A DNA stretch of 48,368 nucleotides from Bradyrhizobiaceae bacterium (lineage in GTDB: Bacteria; Bacteroidota; Ignavibacteria; Kapaibacteriales; Kapaibacteriaceae). The notes beneath the pieces are model-generated. The model searched no databases. It was given only the letters and a program-made list of their open reading frames with translations, and had not been told where the DNA came from. Location of the stretch: NCBI GenBank assembly GCA_024103135.1, contig JAGFIZ010000020.1:1-48368 (forward strand), read 5' to 3'. Below, one piece after another: positions 9,423 through 17,954 of this stretch; the stretch's first letter is position 1, and the number at the start of each line of letters is the position of its first letter. The translations under genes and the position numbers were made by a program.

Positions 9423-11198
9423 ATGTTGAGGTTGTTAGTACTTGCATGTTTACTACTTCCGTCACTGACGTATGCCCAGGAGTACAGTCACGGAGATCCT
9501 TCACCTGAAGAACAGTTGATGCTTGAGATGATCAACCGTGCACGGATGGATCCAACGGCAGAGGGCGAGCGTCTGATGGACACGGACGATCCTGCAGTTC
9601 AACAGGCCTATCAGTATTGGACGATCGACAAGGAAAAGACGAAGAATGCCTTCAAGGGCTATCCGTCACGTCCGCCACTGGCATTTCACCCGGCACTGAT
9701 AAGCGCCGCTCGTTTGCACTCGATGGACATGGCTCAGAATAACTTCCAGGGTCACGTTGGTAGCAACGGAAGTCAGCTAGGACAGCGGCTTACAGCAGCA
9801 GGCTACACGTCACAAGGCCAATACGGCGAAAACGTTGCTTCATATGCAGAAACCGTATGGTATGGTCATTGTGGTTTTAACGTCGACTGGGGTCCTGAGA
9901 ACCAAATCGAGTTAGGTCACCGCTCCAACATCATGAACTTTAACAATGCGTTGTATACGGAGATTGGTGTTGGGATCATTCGTACGAATGGCGGACTCAA
10001 CCAAGGTACTGTGGGACCACTAGTGATCACCGAAGACTTTGGTACGCGCTCTGTTCGGTACATAACAGGCGTAGTGTATGACGACAAGAATCACAATGGT
10101 TTCTACGACATTGGCGAAGGCATCGCTGGCGTAAAGATTCAACCTTCCCGCGGTGCTGCATGGGCCGTAAGTAGTACGAGCGGAGGGTATGCAATCCCGT
10201 TTAGTGGAAACGGCGGTGTTACACTTACTGCTTCTGGTGGCGATCTTGGTGATCCAATCGTCGTGAATACATCGTTTGAAGGTGATAATCTTAAGGTCGA
10301 CTTCGTACCACCAGCACAAACACCGGGAATCGTCGTCCTCACCTCTCCAGCGAATGCTGCGAAGAACATCGATCCGAAGACCGTGGTACTTCAATGGAAG
10401 AGTGCCGCATTTGCAGACTCATACGAGGTGCAGGTTGCCACAGCATCTGGGTTTACGCCAGCTACCATGATTATGAGCGGTCCAGCTAATACGGCTAGTG
10501 TTAACGTCCCTGCCCTTCCATGTGGAACGCAAGTTTACTGGCGAGTTCGTGGTGTGAACAGTCTAGGTAACGGACAATGGTCAACGCCGTTCAGTTTTAC
10601 CACGAGTGGCAAGACTGCCGGGACCACATCATTGATCGGACCTAAGGGAGCCGTAACGGTCGACAACATGGGAACCGTCGACTGCTCATGGACCAAGGCA
10701 TCGGATGCTGAGCGTTATCATGTCCGCTTTTCAACCAATAGTGGCTTCACGCAAGTTTTCGCAGAGGACAGTGCTATAACGGGCAATACGCTCTCCATCC
10801 CGACATCGGCAATTCCTGCAGGTACAACGATGTTCTATTGGTCGGCCCGCTCAGGTAATGAGTGCGGCTGGGGTCCATGGAGCGGTTTTGCCGTGGTAAC
10901 ACTCACCCTCACGGACGTTGCAGAAGGCGAAACAGGAAACTCTAGCTGCACCATCGCTCCCAACCCAGTTACGAGCGCTTCCGTAATCCAATTTGCTAAC
11001 GAGCTTGCTCCGTCTTCGATGATTGAAGTGATAAGCAGTGAGGGGGCTATGGTGTTGCGCACGGTTACCACAGAGGCAACGTCATCCTTGAGCCTGAATC
11101 AGTTAACACACAACTCACTTGCCTCTGGAACCTACAGCCTACGTGTGGTAACTCCGGATGGCGAAGTGTTCAACACACGATTCGTCGTCGTGCGTTAA
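9423..11198 (+). CDS. Secreted CAP-domain protein with fibronectin-like repeats and T9SS sorting domain
   Basis: A 591-residue cell-surface protein. The ATG at 9423 gives a textbook signal peptide (LRLLVLACLLLPSLTYAQ) and has an AAAAGGA ribosome binding site about 10 nt upstream; earlier in-frame starts at 9381 and 9405 are less likely. Residues about 20-200 form a CAP/SCP domain (LMLEMINRARMDP, HSMDMAQNNFQGH, YGENVASY, GHRSNIMN). A short SdrD-B-like beta domain follows (GVVYDDKNHNGFYDIGEGI), then two fibronectin type III-like repeats (about 300-480). The last ~80 residues are a T9SS type A sorting domain. CAP proteins bind lipids or degrade substrates in various contexts; the role here is unknown. 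It has its own strong terminator. Confidence 0.88.
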   Translation: MLRLLVLACLLLPSLTYAQEYSHGDPSPEEQLMLEMINRARMDPTAEGERLMDTDDPAVQQAYQYWTIDKEKTKNAFKGYPSRPPLAFHPALISAARLHSMDMAQNNFQGHVGSNGSQLGQRLTAAGYTSQGQYGENVASYAETVWYGHCGFNVDWGPENQIELGHRSNIMNFNNALYTEIGVGIIRTNGGLNQGTVGPLVITEDFGTRSVRYITGVVYDDKNHNGFYDIGEGIAGVKIQPSRGAAWAVSSTSGGYAIPFSGNGGVTLTASGGDLGDPIVVNTSFEGDNLKVDFVPPAQTPGIVVLTSPANAAKNIDPKTVVLQWKSAAFADSYEVQVATASGFTPATMIMSGPANTASVNVPALPCGTQVYWRVRGVNSLGNGQWSTPFSFTTSGKTAGTTSLIGPKGAVTVDNMGTVDCSWTKASDAERYHVRFSTNSGFTQVFAEDSAITGNTLSIPTSAIPAGTTMFYWSARSGNECGWGPWSGFAVVTLTLTDVAEGETGNSSCTIAPNPVTSASVIQFANELAPSSMIEVISSEGAMVLRTVTTEATSSLSLNQLTHNSLASGTYSLRVVTPDGEVFNTRFVVVR

Positions 11199-11251
11199 CA
11201 TCAATGACAAATTCGCTGCCATCTGGTTGAGGCAGTTTCCGACTTATAAAG

Positions 11252-11289
11252 AAGCCCGTCTTGAGTGTTTCAAGGCGGGCTTTCTCATT
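11252..11289 (+). terminator. Rho-independent terminator after the CAP-domain gene
   Basis: A 13-bp stem (11252-11264 with 11270-11282, one G-T pair) encloses the loop GTGTT and is followed by TCTCATTTT. It lies 54 nt after the stop codon. Clear call. Confidence 0.9.
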
Positions 11290-11301
11290 TTGATGATGTT
11301 G

Positions 11302-11409
11302 CTAGAGCATGTCGCGATGGTTGATATAGCGAACTAGTGCCAGGCATTCGTGAGTTGATGGTTGATTCTTCACCCGTCCAATCACGTACTCCGTATAAAC
11401 TCCAGCTTG
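11302..11409 (-). other. In-frame open extension beyond the TAG stop of the AlbA_2 gene
   Basis: Directly after the TAG at 11410-11412 the same minus-strand frame stays open for 35 codons to another TAG at 11302-11304, reading QAGVYTEYVIGRVKN and ending NHRDML. It has no start codon near its beginning. It may be chance, a nonsense-truncated tail, or a readthrough extension. The rest of the 211-nt gap holds only the terminator of the CAP gene. Confidence 0.2.
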
Positions 11410-12057
11410 CTACACCAACGTAAAGAAGTCGTGTGCGCCGTCATTATGGATGTGGAGCACGCCAGCACGAACGAGTCTGACAAGAATTTGTGATGCACGC
11501 CGACGTGAGATATTCACGAGCCGGGCAAAGTCATTCACCGATGCCTTACCATAGCGCTCCAGATAGGTGAAGAGTCTACGTTCCCTATCGCCAATAGAGA
11601 GTGTGATAGGCGGAGCATGCGGACTTTGACCTTCGAGCACCTTGACCATTTCGCGTGAGGCTTCTACGCTTTGTTCTCCATTGCGTATGAAAGCCTTCTT
11701 GTCTAGCGCTTCGTCGTTGGAGTTCGTACTCACATACCGATGTGGTTTGGTAGCACTCCTAGGAACGCGGATAACGACAACATCACGAAAGTCGATTTCC
11801 ACGACTTCCATATCTAGTTGCAGCCAGGGCACGATGGAGTGCTGCGTGATGGCAACCACTTCCTGGAGTTCCTTTTCGCTTTCTACGCCAACGATCTTTC
11901 CATCGTCGTCGACTCCTACGAGCAATACCCCACCGTCGGTATTGGCAAACGCTATGATCTCGCGTGCAAACTTTTCGATGGAAGTGTACTTGCGTTTGAA
12001 CTCAACAGTCGATGATTCTCCGCCTGCAATGATTTCACGGAGTTCATGTCGGTTCAT
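11410..12057 (-). CDS. AlbA_2 (Schlafen-like) putative DNA-binding protein with C-terminal winged helix
   Basis: A 215-residue protein. Residues about 8-115 match the AlbA_2/Schlafen domain (GGESSTVEFKRK, FANTDGGVLLVGVDDDG, VVVIRVPRS). Residues about 150-215 look like a winged helix (RRLFTYLERYG, then SRRRASQILVRLVRAGVL), so it is probably a transcription regulator. The start is the ATG at 12057, which overlaps the stop of the preceding gene as ATGA; an upstream in-frame start at 12099 would lie deep inside that gene. It is the last gene of a minus-strand run that includes raiA and hprK. Its ligand and targets are unknown. Confidence 0.82.
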   Translation of the reverse strand: MNRHELREIIAGGESSTVEFKRKYTSIEKFAREIIAFANTDGGVLLVGVDDDGKIVGVESEKELQEVVAITQHSIVPWLQLDMEVVEIDFRDVVVIRVPRSATKPHRYVSTNSNDEALDKKAFIRNGEQSVEASREMVKVLEGQSPHAPPITLSIGDRERRLFTYLERYGKASVNDFARLVNISRRRASQILVRLVRAGVLHIHNDGAHDFFTLV

Positions 12058-13817
12058 GGTGCTGCTGCAAATCTCCACTGTGATTTTGGTACCCACCACT
12101 GCCCTGGATTATAGCCAGGGCGGACGTAGGAGAACTGAACATTCTGTAGCCGCTTGTTGTAGACTGCAGGATATAACACCGTCCACAGCATGGTATACGG
12201 TTGCTCGTCGTACACAATCTTCTGGAACTCCATCATGTAGGCTTTACGTTTCTCTGGATCGAACTCCAGACGATTCAAATCCATGAGCTCATCGGCACGC
12301 TTGTTGGCAAAGCCAACATAGTTGGAGCCCTTATTCTGGATTTGTGATGAGTGCCATAGCTGGTATGGATCAGACGGGATTGGATCGTTGACCCATGAAC
12401 CCACGTAGGCGTCGTACTGACGTTGACGCAGATTCTCTAGGAAGACAGACCAATCGAGTTTCTTGATACTTGCCTTGATACCAACCTTGCGGAATTCATC
12501 AACGAGAAGCAGCATGATTTGCTCACGACTTTCATTCCCTGCATTGAGGAGGAAGGCAAACTCAAATGGAACGGTCTTTCCATCGACCGTTTTCTCAAGC
12601 GTACCATCCTTGTTGTTATCAGCCCATCCTGCTTGAGCAAGAAGTTCCTTTGCCTTTTCCGGAGAGTAAGGAATGTCTGGCAGCGATTTGTCGTACTCAT
12701 CAGAAGAAGGATACAGCACACTATTCTGCGGCGTGCCTAAGCCCCTTGCCACTTGTTTGATCAGGGCGTTCCTGTCGACCAAATGTGATAGCGCCCTCCG
12801 TGTGAGCTTGTCAGAAAACACGGGTCGCATGGTATTCCAACCGATGTACAGATATGCATTGGTCGGGAATGCATGTTTCACAAGATGGGTCATCGTCGTC
12901 GTGTCGATCTCGTCTTGATACTTGGCCGCAGGAACAAACTCCATGAAGTCCAGTTCTTGATTCTTGAGTGCCACGACGGCAGTATTTCTATCGTTGACCA
13001 CCTTGTAGATGATCTTGTCCGGATAGGCCGGCATATCGGGGTCATTCCCCTTGTTCCACCACTTTGGATTTCGAGTGATGATCACACTTTCGCCGGGGTT
13101 GCGTTCGGCGTAGATGTATGGACCCGATCCAATGTTATATCGTGGTTCAAGTTTGATTTCGGCTTTGTTATACCATTCTGCAGCAGCAATAATTGCTGGA
13201 TTCTTGGCGGCGGCATCCAGATCGTTCGTCTGCTTTACTGTAAAGCCATCGCTCAGATTATTAGGGTCTTGAATGTGCTTGGGCAGGATATCCAACGTTC
13301 CCAATTGTAGTTCCGCCATAAAGTATGGCCGTGCCATCACGACCGTAAACTTCCGAGCATCGTGTTTGATTACGTCGGCTACGTCTTGATAGTAGTTACG
13401 CAACGGTGCGGCATCTACCACCAGAGGATTCTTGAGCATCTTGAACGTAAATATCACGTCGTCGGTAGTTACCGGGTGACCATCACTAAACGTTGGTCCT
13501 TCGCGCAAGGTAAACGTGTACTGAAGATGATCTGCAGAAATCTCGGGCAGACTCTCCGCCAGCACTGGTTCCAGCTCAAGCGTCTTGAAGTTGTAGTCCA
13601 GCAGTCGCTCAAACACACGGATGTACATAGCCTGAGCAGAGGCATCGTTGGTGACCAGCGGGTTCAGACCTTCGGGGTCGGAAAGCTCATGCACAACAAC
13701 CCATTCGCCAGCAACGGGATTGCCAACGTCGGCGGCATCGTTGTTGGAACCATTGGATCCGCCACAGGCGGTGATGAATAATGAACATGCAAGGACTAAC
13801 AGGGTATAGTGCTTCAT
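12054..13817 (-). CDS. Peptide/nickel-type ABC transporter substrate-binding lipoprotein (family 5)
   Basis: A 587-residue OppA/DppA-type binding protein. The signal peptide ends in the lipobox ITAC, predicting a lipoprotein. Family 5 features include LAESLPEISADHLQYTFTLR, the FSDGHPVTTDDVIFTFK segment just after it, and YDAYVGSWVNDPIPSDPYQLWHS near the C-terminus. Such proteins deliver oligopeptides or similar solutes to an inner-membrane ABC permease, but no permease or ATPase gene is in this window. Both ends overlap neighbours by ATGA (hprK upstream, AlbA_2 downstream), so it is translated as part of the raiA-hprK unit, an unusual position for an importer component. Confidence 0.9.
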   Translation of the reverse strand: MKHYTLLVLACSLFITACGGSNGSNNDAADVGNPVAGEWVVVHELSDPEGLNPLVTNDASAQAMYIRVFERLLDYNFKTLELEPVLAESLPEISADHLQYTFTLREGPTFSDGHPVTTDDVIFTFKMLKNPLVVDAAPLRNYYQDVADVIKHDARKFTVVMARPYFMAELQLGTLDILPKHIQDPNNLSDGFTVKQTNDLDAAAKNPAIIAAAEWYNKAEIKLEPRYNIGSGPYIYAERNPGESVIITRNPKWWNKGNDPDMPAYPDKIIYKVVNDRNTAVVALKNQELDFMEFVPAAKYQDEIDTTTMTHLVKHAFPTNAYLYIGWNTMRPVFSDKLTRRALSHLVDRNALIKQVARGLGTPQNSVLYPSSDEYDKSLPDIPYSPEKAKELLAQAGWADNNKDGTLEKTVDGKTVPFEFAFLLNAGNESREQIMLLLVDEFRKVGIKASIKKLDWSVFLENLRQRQYDAYVGSWVNDPIPSDPYQLWHSSQIQNKGSNYVGFANKRADELMDLNRLEFDPEKRKAYMMEFQKIVYDEQPYTMLWTVLYPAVYNKRLQNVQFSYVRPGYNPGQWWVPKSQWRFAAAP

Positions 13818-14836
13818 TCGTCGTCACTTTGAAAATAGGTTACATGTCGTTGTTCATAGGGCTTGGCACCCTTGCTCTTGCGCATAATCTCTGCCTCAAG
13901 CCGTTCTGCGAAGACCTTCGAAGCATTGTAGCCGTAGGTCTTTAGGAGATAGTTGAGAGCAATCGTCTCGCTGATGACCGTTACGTTCTTGCCTGGAAAG
14001 ATCGGGAGCTTGACGGTCGGCACCTGCACACCCATGATGTCGGCAGTGCCTTCCTCCAGACCAGTTCGGTTATACTCACGCGATGGATCGAACACTTCAA
14101 GTTCGACAATGATTTCCAGGCGTTTTTGATAGCGAATGCTGCGGACGCCGAACATCTTTGGGACGTCGATAACACCGAGTCCGCGGATCTCCATGAAATG
14201 GCTCACAAGAGATGTCCCTGTGCCCATCAGGATAGACTCACGCTTCTTGGTGAATACGGCAATATCGTCGGCGACCAAGCGGTGTCCGCGCTCAACTAGA
14301 TCCAACGCAATCTCGCTCTTGCCAATACCACTCTTGCCAACAAAGAGAATCCCAACGCCGTACACATCCACGTACGAACCATGTACGGTGACCTGCTCGC
14401 TAAAGTGATCATCCAGAAACTCCCCAAGCAGGTAGATGGTTTTTGCGGTGTCGTACGGGGTTAGGAGGATAGCTACATTATGCTCGTGGGCAATCTCCAC
14501 CAGGTCGGGTGGAAGCACGTGACCATTGGCACAGACAATACATGGCACATTAAAAGCACACACGGCACGGAAGGCCTCCTTGCGCTTATCGTCGGGCAGA
14601 CTCTTGAGTAGATAGAAGAACTCCGTGTTACCGAACAGTTGAACCCGGTAATAGGTAAACAGGTCGGTAAAGCCTGCAAGAGCAAGTTGTGGACGGTGGA
14701 GGTTCTTATCGGTGATAAGGTTGTCCAAGCCGACCTCGCCGGTAACTGCCTCCAGGTTAACTGGTCCCTGGAGGAGTTCCCGAACTTGAATGGCTTCTTT
14801 AACTAACGGTGCCGAAGGCTTGATTGATGTTGGCAT
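13814..14836 (-). CDS. hprK: HPr kinase/phosphorylase
   Basis: A 340-residue HprK. In Firmicutes it phosphorylates or dephosphorylates HPr at Ser46 to control carbon catabolite repression. The N-terminal domain (about 1-130) precedes the kinase core, with the catalytic His in VHGSYVD (about 152), the P-loop GKSGIGKS (167-174) and the signature MEIRGLGVIDVPKMFG. Key residues are intact. No HPr, enzyme I or sugar-specific PTS gene is in the window, as in many Gram-negatives with a PTS used only for regulation. It follows raiA by 11 nt and overlaps the next gene by ATGA. Confidence 0.95.
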   Translation of the reverse strand: MPTSIKPSAPLVKEAIQVRELLQGPVNLEAVTGEVGLDNLITDKNLHRPQLALAGFTDLFTYYRVQLFGNTEFFYLLKSLPDDKRKEAFRAVCAFNVPCIVCANGHVLPPDLVEIAHEHNVAILLTPYDTAKTIYLLGEFLDDHFSEQVTVHGSYVDVYGVGILFVGKSGIGKSEIALDLVERGHRLVADDIAVFTKKRESILMGTGTSLVSHFMEIRGLGVIDVPKMFGVRSIRYQKRLEIIVELEVFDPSREYNRTGLEEGTADIMGVQVPTVKLPIFPGKNVTVISETIALNYLLKTYGYNASKVFAERLEAEIMRKSKGAKPYEQRHVTYFQSDDE

Positions 14837-14847
14837 CGATGGTGGTA

Positions 14848-15153
14848 TTAAGCAACCTCTGCACTTCGCGTGTCATGCCGAAGATCGTTGATCTTGCGTA
14901 GTTGACGCACCATCTTCTCTCGTGCATCATGAATGACCTTGGTGTGATCACTTCCCCGTTCAGCGGCAACGATAACCTTACCCTGCACACGAACGGTAAA
15001 CTCTGCAACCTTTTCCCCTGCTTCTTCCGATGCGGTAACATCAACGCGAATAATGCTATCATGGAACTTCAATAGATGCTCTGCTGCTTTTACTGCGGCC
15101 TCATGCTCTAGATCTGTGAGTTTGCAGTGCCGGGTTTCGATATGGACGTCCAT
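14848..15153 (-). CDS. raiA: Ribosome hibernation promoting factor / RaiA family
   Basis: A 101-residue short-form ribosome-associated inhibitor that binds the 30S decoding region in slow growth. The start MDVHIETRHCKLTDLEHEAA and the helix/strand pattern up to DHTKVIHDAREKMVRQLRK match the family; there is no long-HPF C-terminal dimerisation domain. A strong ribosome binding site AGGAGG lies 4 nt before the ATG. It heads the raiA-hprK run; the 75-nt gap upstream contains a 10-bp palindrome TGTTCGAACA (15215-15224) of unknown meaning. Confidence 0.92.
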   Translation of the reverse strand: MDVHIETRHCKLTDLEHEAAVKAAEHLLKFHDSIIRVDVTASEEAGEKVAEFTVRVQGKVIVAAERGSDHTKVIHDAREKMVRQLRKINDLRHDTRSAEVA

Positions 15154-15228
15154 GATACCTCCTGTGATAGAAAGTGAGCGTCAGTTCTGACGTGACAATG
15201 TAGTAAATGGCAAGTGTTCGAACAAGAA

Positions 15229-16068
15229 TTATCCGCCGTTAAGCATGATCTCAAGTCCGGCACGGACGACGAATCCACCAGCATGAATCGTGTAATCCCC
15301 CATCAGCTTTTGATCGGGTGTTGCCATACTCTTAGCTGTCCCCGCAAAGAACGTGTCAGTCATTGGCATCCAGAGGTACTGTACTTCAACAAACAAGCCT
15401 GGTCGACTACGTTGGTCGATCAGTTGATCAAAGCCCAGCGATATACCAGCGTGGAGATTGATGGTAGGGACGGCGTACCACTTGTCCAGACGAACACCGC
15501 TGAGACGTGCTCCGAGTTCGGTGCTATTGTCGATTACCTCGTCCCAGTACATGTGTACTGCCGATGCTCCTGCACCACACCCAACATAGCCGGTAAACTG
15601 ACGGAGTATTGGATGATAGTCGAGCGTGATCATCGTTGGGATTGCCGTTAGGAGTATGGTCTCGGCATAGTTCTGTCGTGGTCCGATTGGATCGGGTCGT
15701 TTCTCAGGATCGTATTCGATCCCTTCTCTCACAACCGCACGGTAGTAGCCAACCGACAGGCCGATAGACGTGTTATCAAACTGATAACTCGATAGTGATC
15801 CGCTTACGCCTGTTGGGATATCAAACACTGATGCCTTGCCGCCCAAATAGTACTTGAAGTCCTGAAAGAACTCTGTGGCACTAATGGTAAGGGGCCATTG
15901 AATACCCGCTTCCAGTCGAAGGGGTTTTCCACGACGAGAGTGGTTTGAAGGTTGTAGGGTGTCTGCAACCGGATACTGTGCATGGAGTACGAGTGGTACT
16001 ACAAAGACAAGCAGACAGGTACCAAGCCCCCTACAGAATCCGCTTGCCCATTGATGAGGCAACAACAT
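15229..16068 (-). CDS. Outer-membrane beta-barrel-like protein of unknown function
   Basis: A 279-residue protein that I do not recognise as a named family. After a signal-peptide-like stretch (LGTCLLVFVVPLVLHAQ) the sequence alternates hydrophobic and polar residues in beta-strand rhythm with Gly/Tyr-rich turns (LSVGYYRAVV, YVGCGAGASAVHMY, INLHAGISLGF) and ends in a strand (FVVRAGLEIML), as expected for an eight- to ten-strand porin-like barrel. I chose ATG 16068, which overlaps the arginase 3' end by 38 nt; an in-frame start at 16230 would lie much deeper in arginase. The overlap region contains an AGGGGGCT octamer on the coding strand. Confidence 0.65.
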   Translation of the reverse strand: MLLPHQWASGFCRGLGTCLLVFVVPLVLHAQYPVADTLQPSNHSRRGKPLRLEAGIQWPLTISATEFFQDFKYYLGGKASVFDIPTGVSGSLSSYQFDNTSIGLSVGYYRAVVREGIEYDPEKRPDPIGPRQNYAETILLTAIPTMITLDYHPILRQFTGYVGCGAGASAVHMYWDEVIDNSTELGARLSGVRLDKWYAVPTINLHAGISLGFDQLIDQRSRPGLFVEVQYLWMPMTDTFFAGTAKSMATPDQKLMGDYTIHAGGFVVRAGLEIMLNGG

Positions 16069-16951
16069 CGGCAGCGAACTCCGCGGTTTTGTTTCTGTCG
16101 TCAAGAATGGGATTGACTTCAGCGATCTCGAGTGACGCGTAGGCATCGATCTGCGAAACCATTTCGAAGAAGAGGTGTGTTTCACGATAGGAAAGTCCAC
16201 CAGGTACGGGAGTGCCAACGCCACTTGCAATGGAGGGATCTACACCGTCGACGTCGAATGAAATATGCAGATGGTCAACCGAGCGTGACATGTCTTCCAG
16301 CACACGCGAGGCGATTTCGTACATCCCGAGTTTATCGACATCGAACATGGTATAGGCTGCAACGCCAAGCTCTTTGATGAGCTCGCGCTCACCGGGGTCG
16401 ATCGATCGTAGACCGATGATTGCCAGGTTACGTGGGTCGAGTTTCCGGAACTCACCACCAACACGAAGCAGGTCTGGGTGACCGTAGCCCATGGCCACTG
16501 CTAATGGCATGCCGTGAATGTTGCCCGAGGGCGTGGTTTGTTCGGTGTTCATGTCGGCATGGGCGTCTACCCAAATCACGCCAAGTGTTTTGCCAGTCTT
16601 CTGACAATGAGCACCAATACCGGCAAGTGATCCGATGCTCATGCTGTGGTCACCACCGAGGATGAGCGGGAAGTCGCCATTGTCGAGGATGGTTTCTACT
16701 CGTGCAGCCAACACGTGGCTCATCTCGGCAACCTCGGGGAGGTACTTGAGTTTTGAGTTCGCCTCTTCCTGGACTTCGATGGTACGTATTGGAATGTCGC
16801 CCTCGTCCGTAACGCTATAGCCGAGTGCCTGAAGCCGACGATCTACGTCGGCAATGCGCATGGCCGAAGGACCCATGTCCACGCCCCGCCGGTCGGCTCC
16901 AAGGTCGATAGGAAAACCAACGATGTGAATATGTGTGCTTTTACCAATCAT
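16031..16951 (-). CDS. rocF: Arginase (ureohydrolase family)
   Basis: A 306-residue manganese ureohydrolase that should split arginine into ornithine and urea. The three metal-binding signatures are complete: GGDHSMSIGS, DAHADMN and SFDVDGVDPSIASGVGTP. The sequence resembles arginase more than agmatinase (PVPGGLSYRE after the last motif). The start ATG overlaps the accD stop as ATGA. No urease or ornithine pathway gene is nearby. Substrate preference is inferred from similarity, so agmatinase or formiminoglutamase activity cannot be ruled out. Confidence 0.88.
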   Translation of the reverse strand: MIGKSTHIHIVGFPIDLGADRRGVDMGPSAMRIADVDRRLQALGYSVTDEGDIPIRTIEVQEEANSKLKYLPEVAEMSHVLAARVETILDNGDFPLILGGDHSMSIGSLAGIGAHCQKTGKTLGVIWVDAHADMNTEQTTPSGNIHGMPLAVAMGYGHPDLLRVGGEFRKLDPRNLAIIGLRSIDPGERELIKELGVAAYTMFDVDKLGMYEIASRVLEDMSRSVDHLHISFDVDGVDPSIASGVGTPVPGGLSYRETHLFFEMVSQIDAYASLEIAEVNPILDDRNKTAEFAADVVASSMGKRIL

Positions 16952-17829
16952 ACGTGTTGTGTTGTCCAGGTTCGTGGTGCATACGTGCCCGACATCATGT
17001 GCGTAAGCACCGAGCTAAGTGTATCCTTGAGGTCATGTCTGTGCACGACCATGTCCAGGAAGCCATGCTCAAGCAGAAACTCCGAGCGCTGAAAGCCCTC
17101 AGGTAACTTCTTGCGGATTGTTTGTTCAATAACTCGCGGACCCGCAAAGCCGATCAAGGCCTTGGGTTCACCGATGTTCAGGTCGCCCAGCATGGCATAC
17201 GATGCACTCACGCCGCCGGTAGTCGGATCGGTGAGGATGGAGATGTATGGTATGTGAGCTTCGGCCAGCTCTCCCAGGATTGCGCTGGTCTTGGCCATCT
17301 GCATGAGCGACAACGCGGCTTCCTGCATTCTGGCACCACCGCTGGCGCTGATGAAGATAAACGGATAACCACCGTCTAGTGCCCGCTGAGCTGCCCTGAG
17401 AAACTTTTCACCCACAACGCTACCCATCGAGCCACCAACAAAGCCAAAGTTCATACACCCAAATGAAACAGGTTTGCCGTTCAGCATGCCCGTTCCTGTT
17501 GTTACCGCATCGGGGAGCGACGTCTTGGCGTACGCTTCCTTGAGGCGAGAGGTGTACGGACGGGTGTCGACGAACTCCAACGGGTCAGCAGAGCGAACGG
17601 TATGGTCCGTCTCCACCCACGTTCCTTCGTCGATGAGAATGTCGATGTACTTATGGGCACCTATCCGGAAATGATGGTCGCACACCCTACAGGTGAAGGC
17701 GTTTTGTTCAAGCTCCTTACGGTAAAGAACCGTGGAGCATGACGGACATTTTGTCCACAAGCCATCAGGCATCTCACGGGATACCTGACTTTCCTTAATG
17801 TTCTGACTCTTTCTTAGGAACCATGCCAT
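16948..17829 (-). CDS. accD: Acetyl-CoA carboxylase carboxyltransferase subunit beta
   Basis: A 293-residue AccD that, with AccA, transfers the carboxyl group from biotin to acetyl-CoA to make malonyl-CoA for fatty acid synthesis. The N-terminal zinc ribbon has CPSC and CRVC pairs (residues about 28-51). The crotonase-like core includes SGGARMQEAALSLMQMAKT and DPTTGGVSASYAMLGD. A biotin carboxylase gene is at 33867-35315, but accA and accB are not in the window. It lies 125 nt downstream of greA across a region with a perfect hairpin, and overlaps arginase by ATGA. Confidence 0.95.
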   Translation of the reverse strand: MAWFLRKSQNIKESQVSREMPDGLWTKCPSCSTVLYRKELEQNAFTCRVCDHHFRIGAHKYIDILIDEGTWVETDHTVRSADPLEFVDTRPYTSRLKEAYAKTSLPDAVTTGTGMLNGKPVSFGCMNFGFVGGSMGSVVGEKFLRAAQRALDGGYPFIFISASGGARMQEAALSLMQMAKTSAILGELAEAHIPYISILTDPTTGGVSASYAMLGDLNIGEPKALIGFAGPRVIEQTIRKKLPEGFQRSEFLLEHGFLDMVVHRHDLKDTLSSVLTHMMSGTYAPRTWTTQHV

Positions 17830-17860
17830 AGTATGTAGCGCTCGTTGAGGACAGTACGTT

Positions 17861-17879
17861 GTGGAAAGGGGCTTTCCAC
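17861..17879. repeat. Perfect 8-bp hairpin between greA and accD
   Basis: GTGGAAAG, a three-base GGG loop and CTTTCCAC form an uninterrupted stem. There is no T run on either strand, so it is not a standard intrinsic terminator; it could mark the greA 3' end or a leader structure of accD. The rest of the 125-nt gap shows nothing else clear. Confidence 0.45.
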
Positions 17880-17954
17880 TCGCGAGGTCACATCAAGGCA
17901 CTGATGCGTATTGAGTGTGACGCTGAAATCTATGCCGAAACAGCCAAAAGTAGA

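Noticed and set aside
15215..15224. Palindrome TGTTCGAACA upstream of raiA
   Set aside because: A single 10-bp palindrome is within chance for this window, no second copy was found and it does not match the HTH-UmuD operator; recorded only in the raiA entry.
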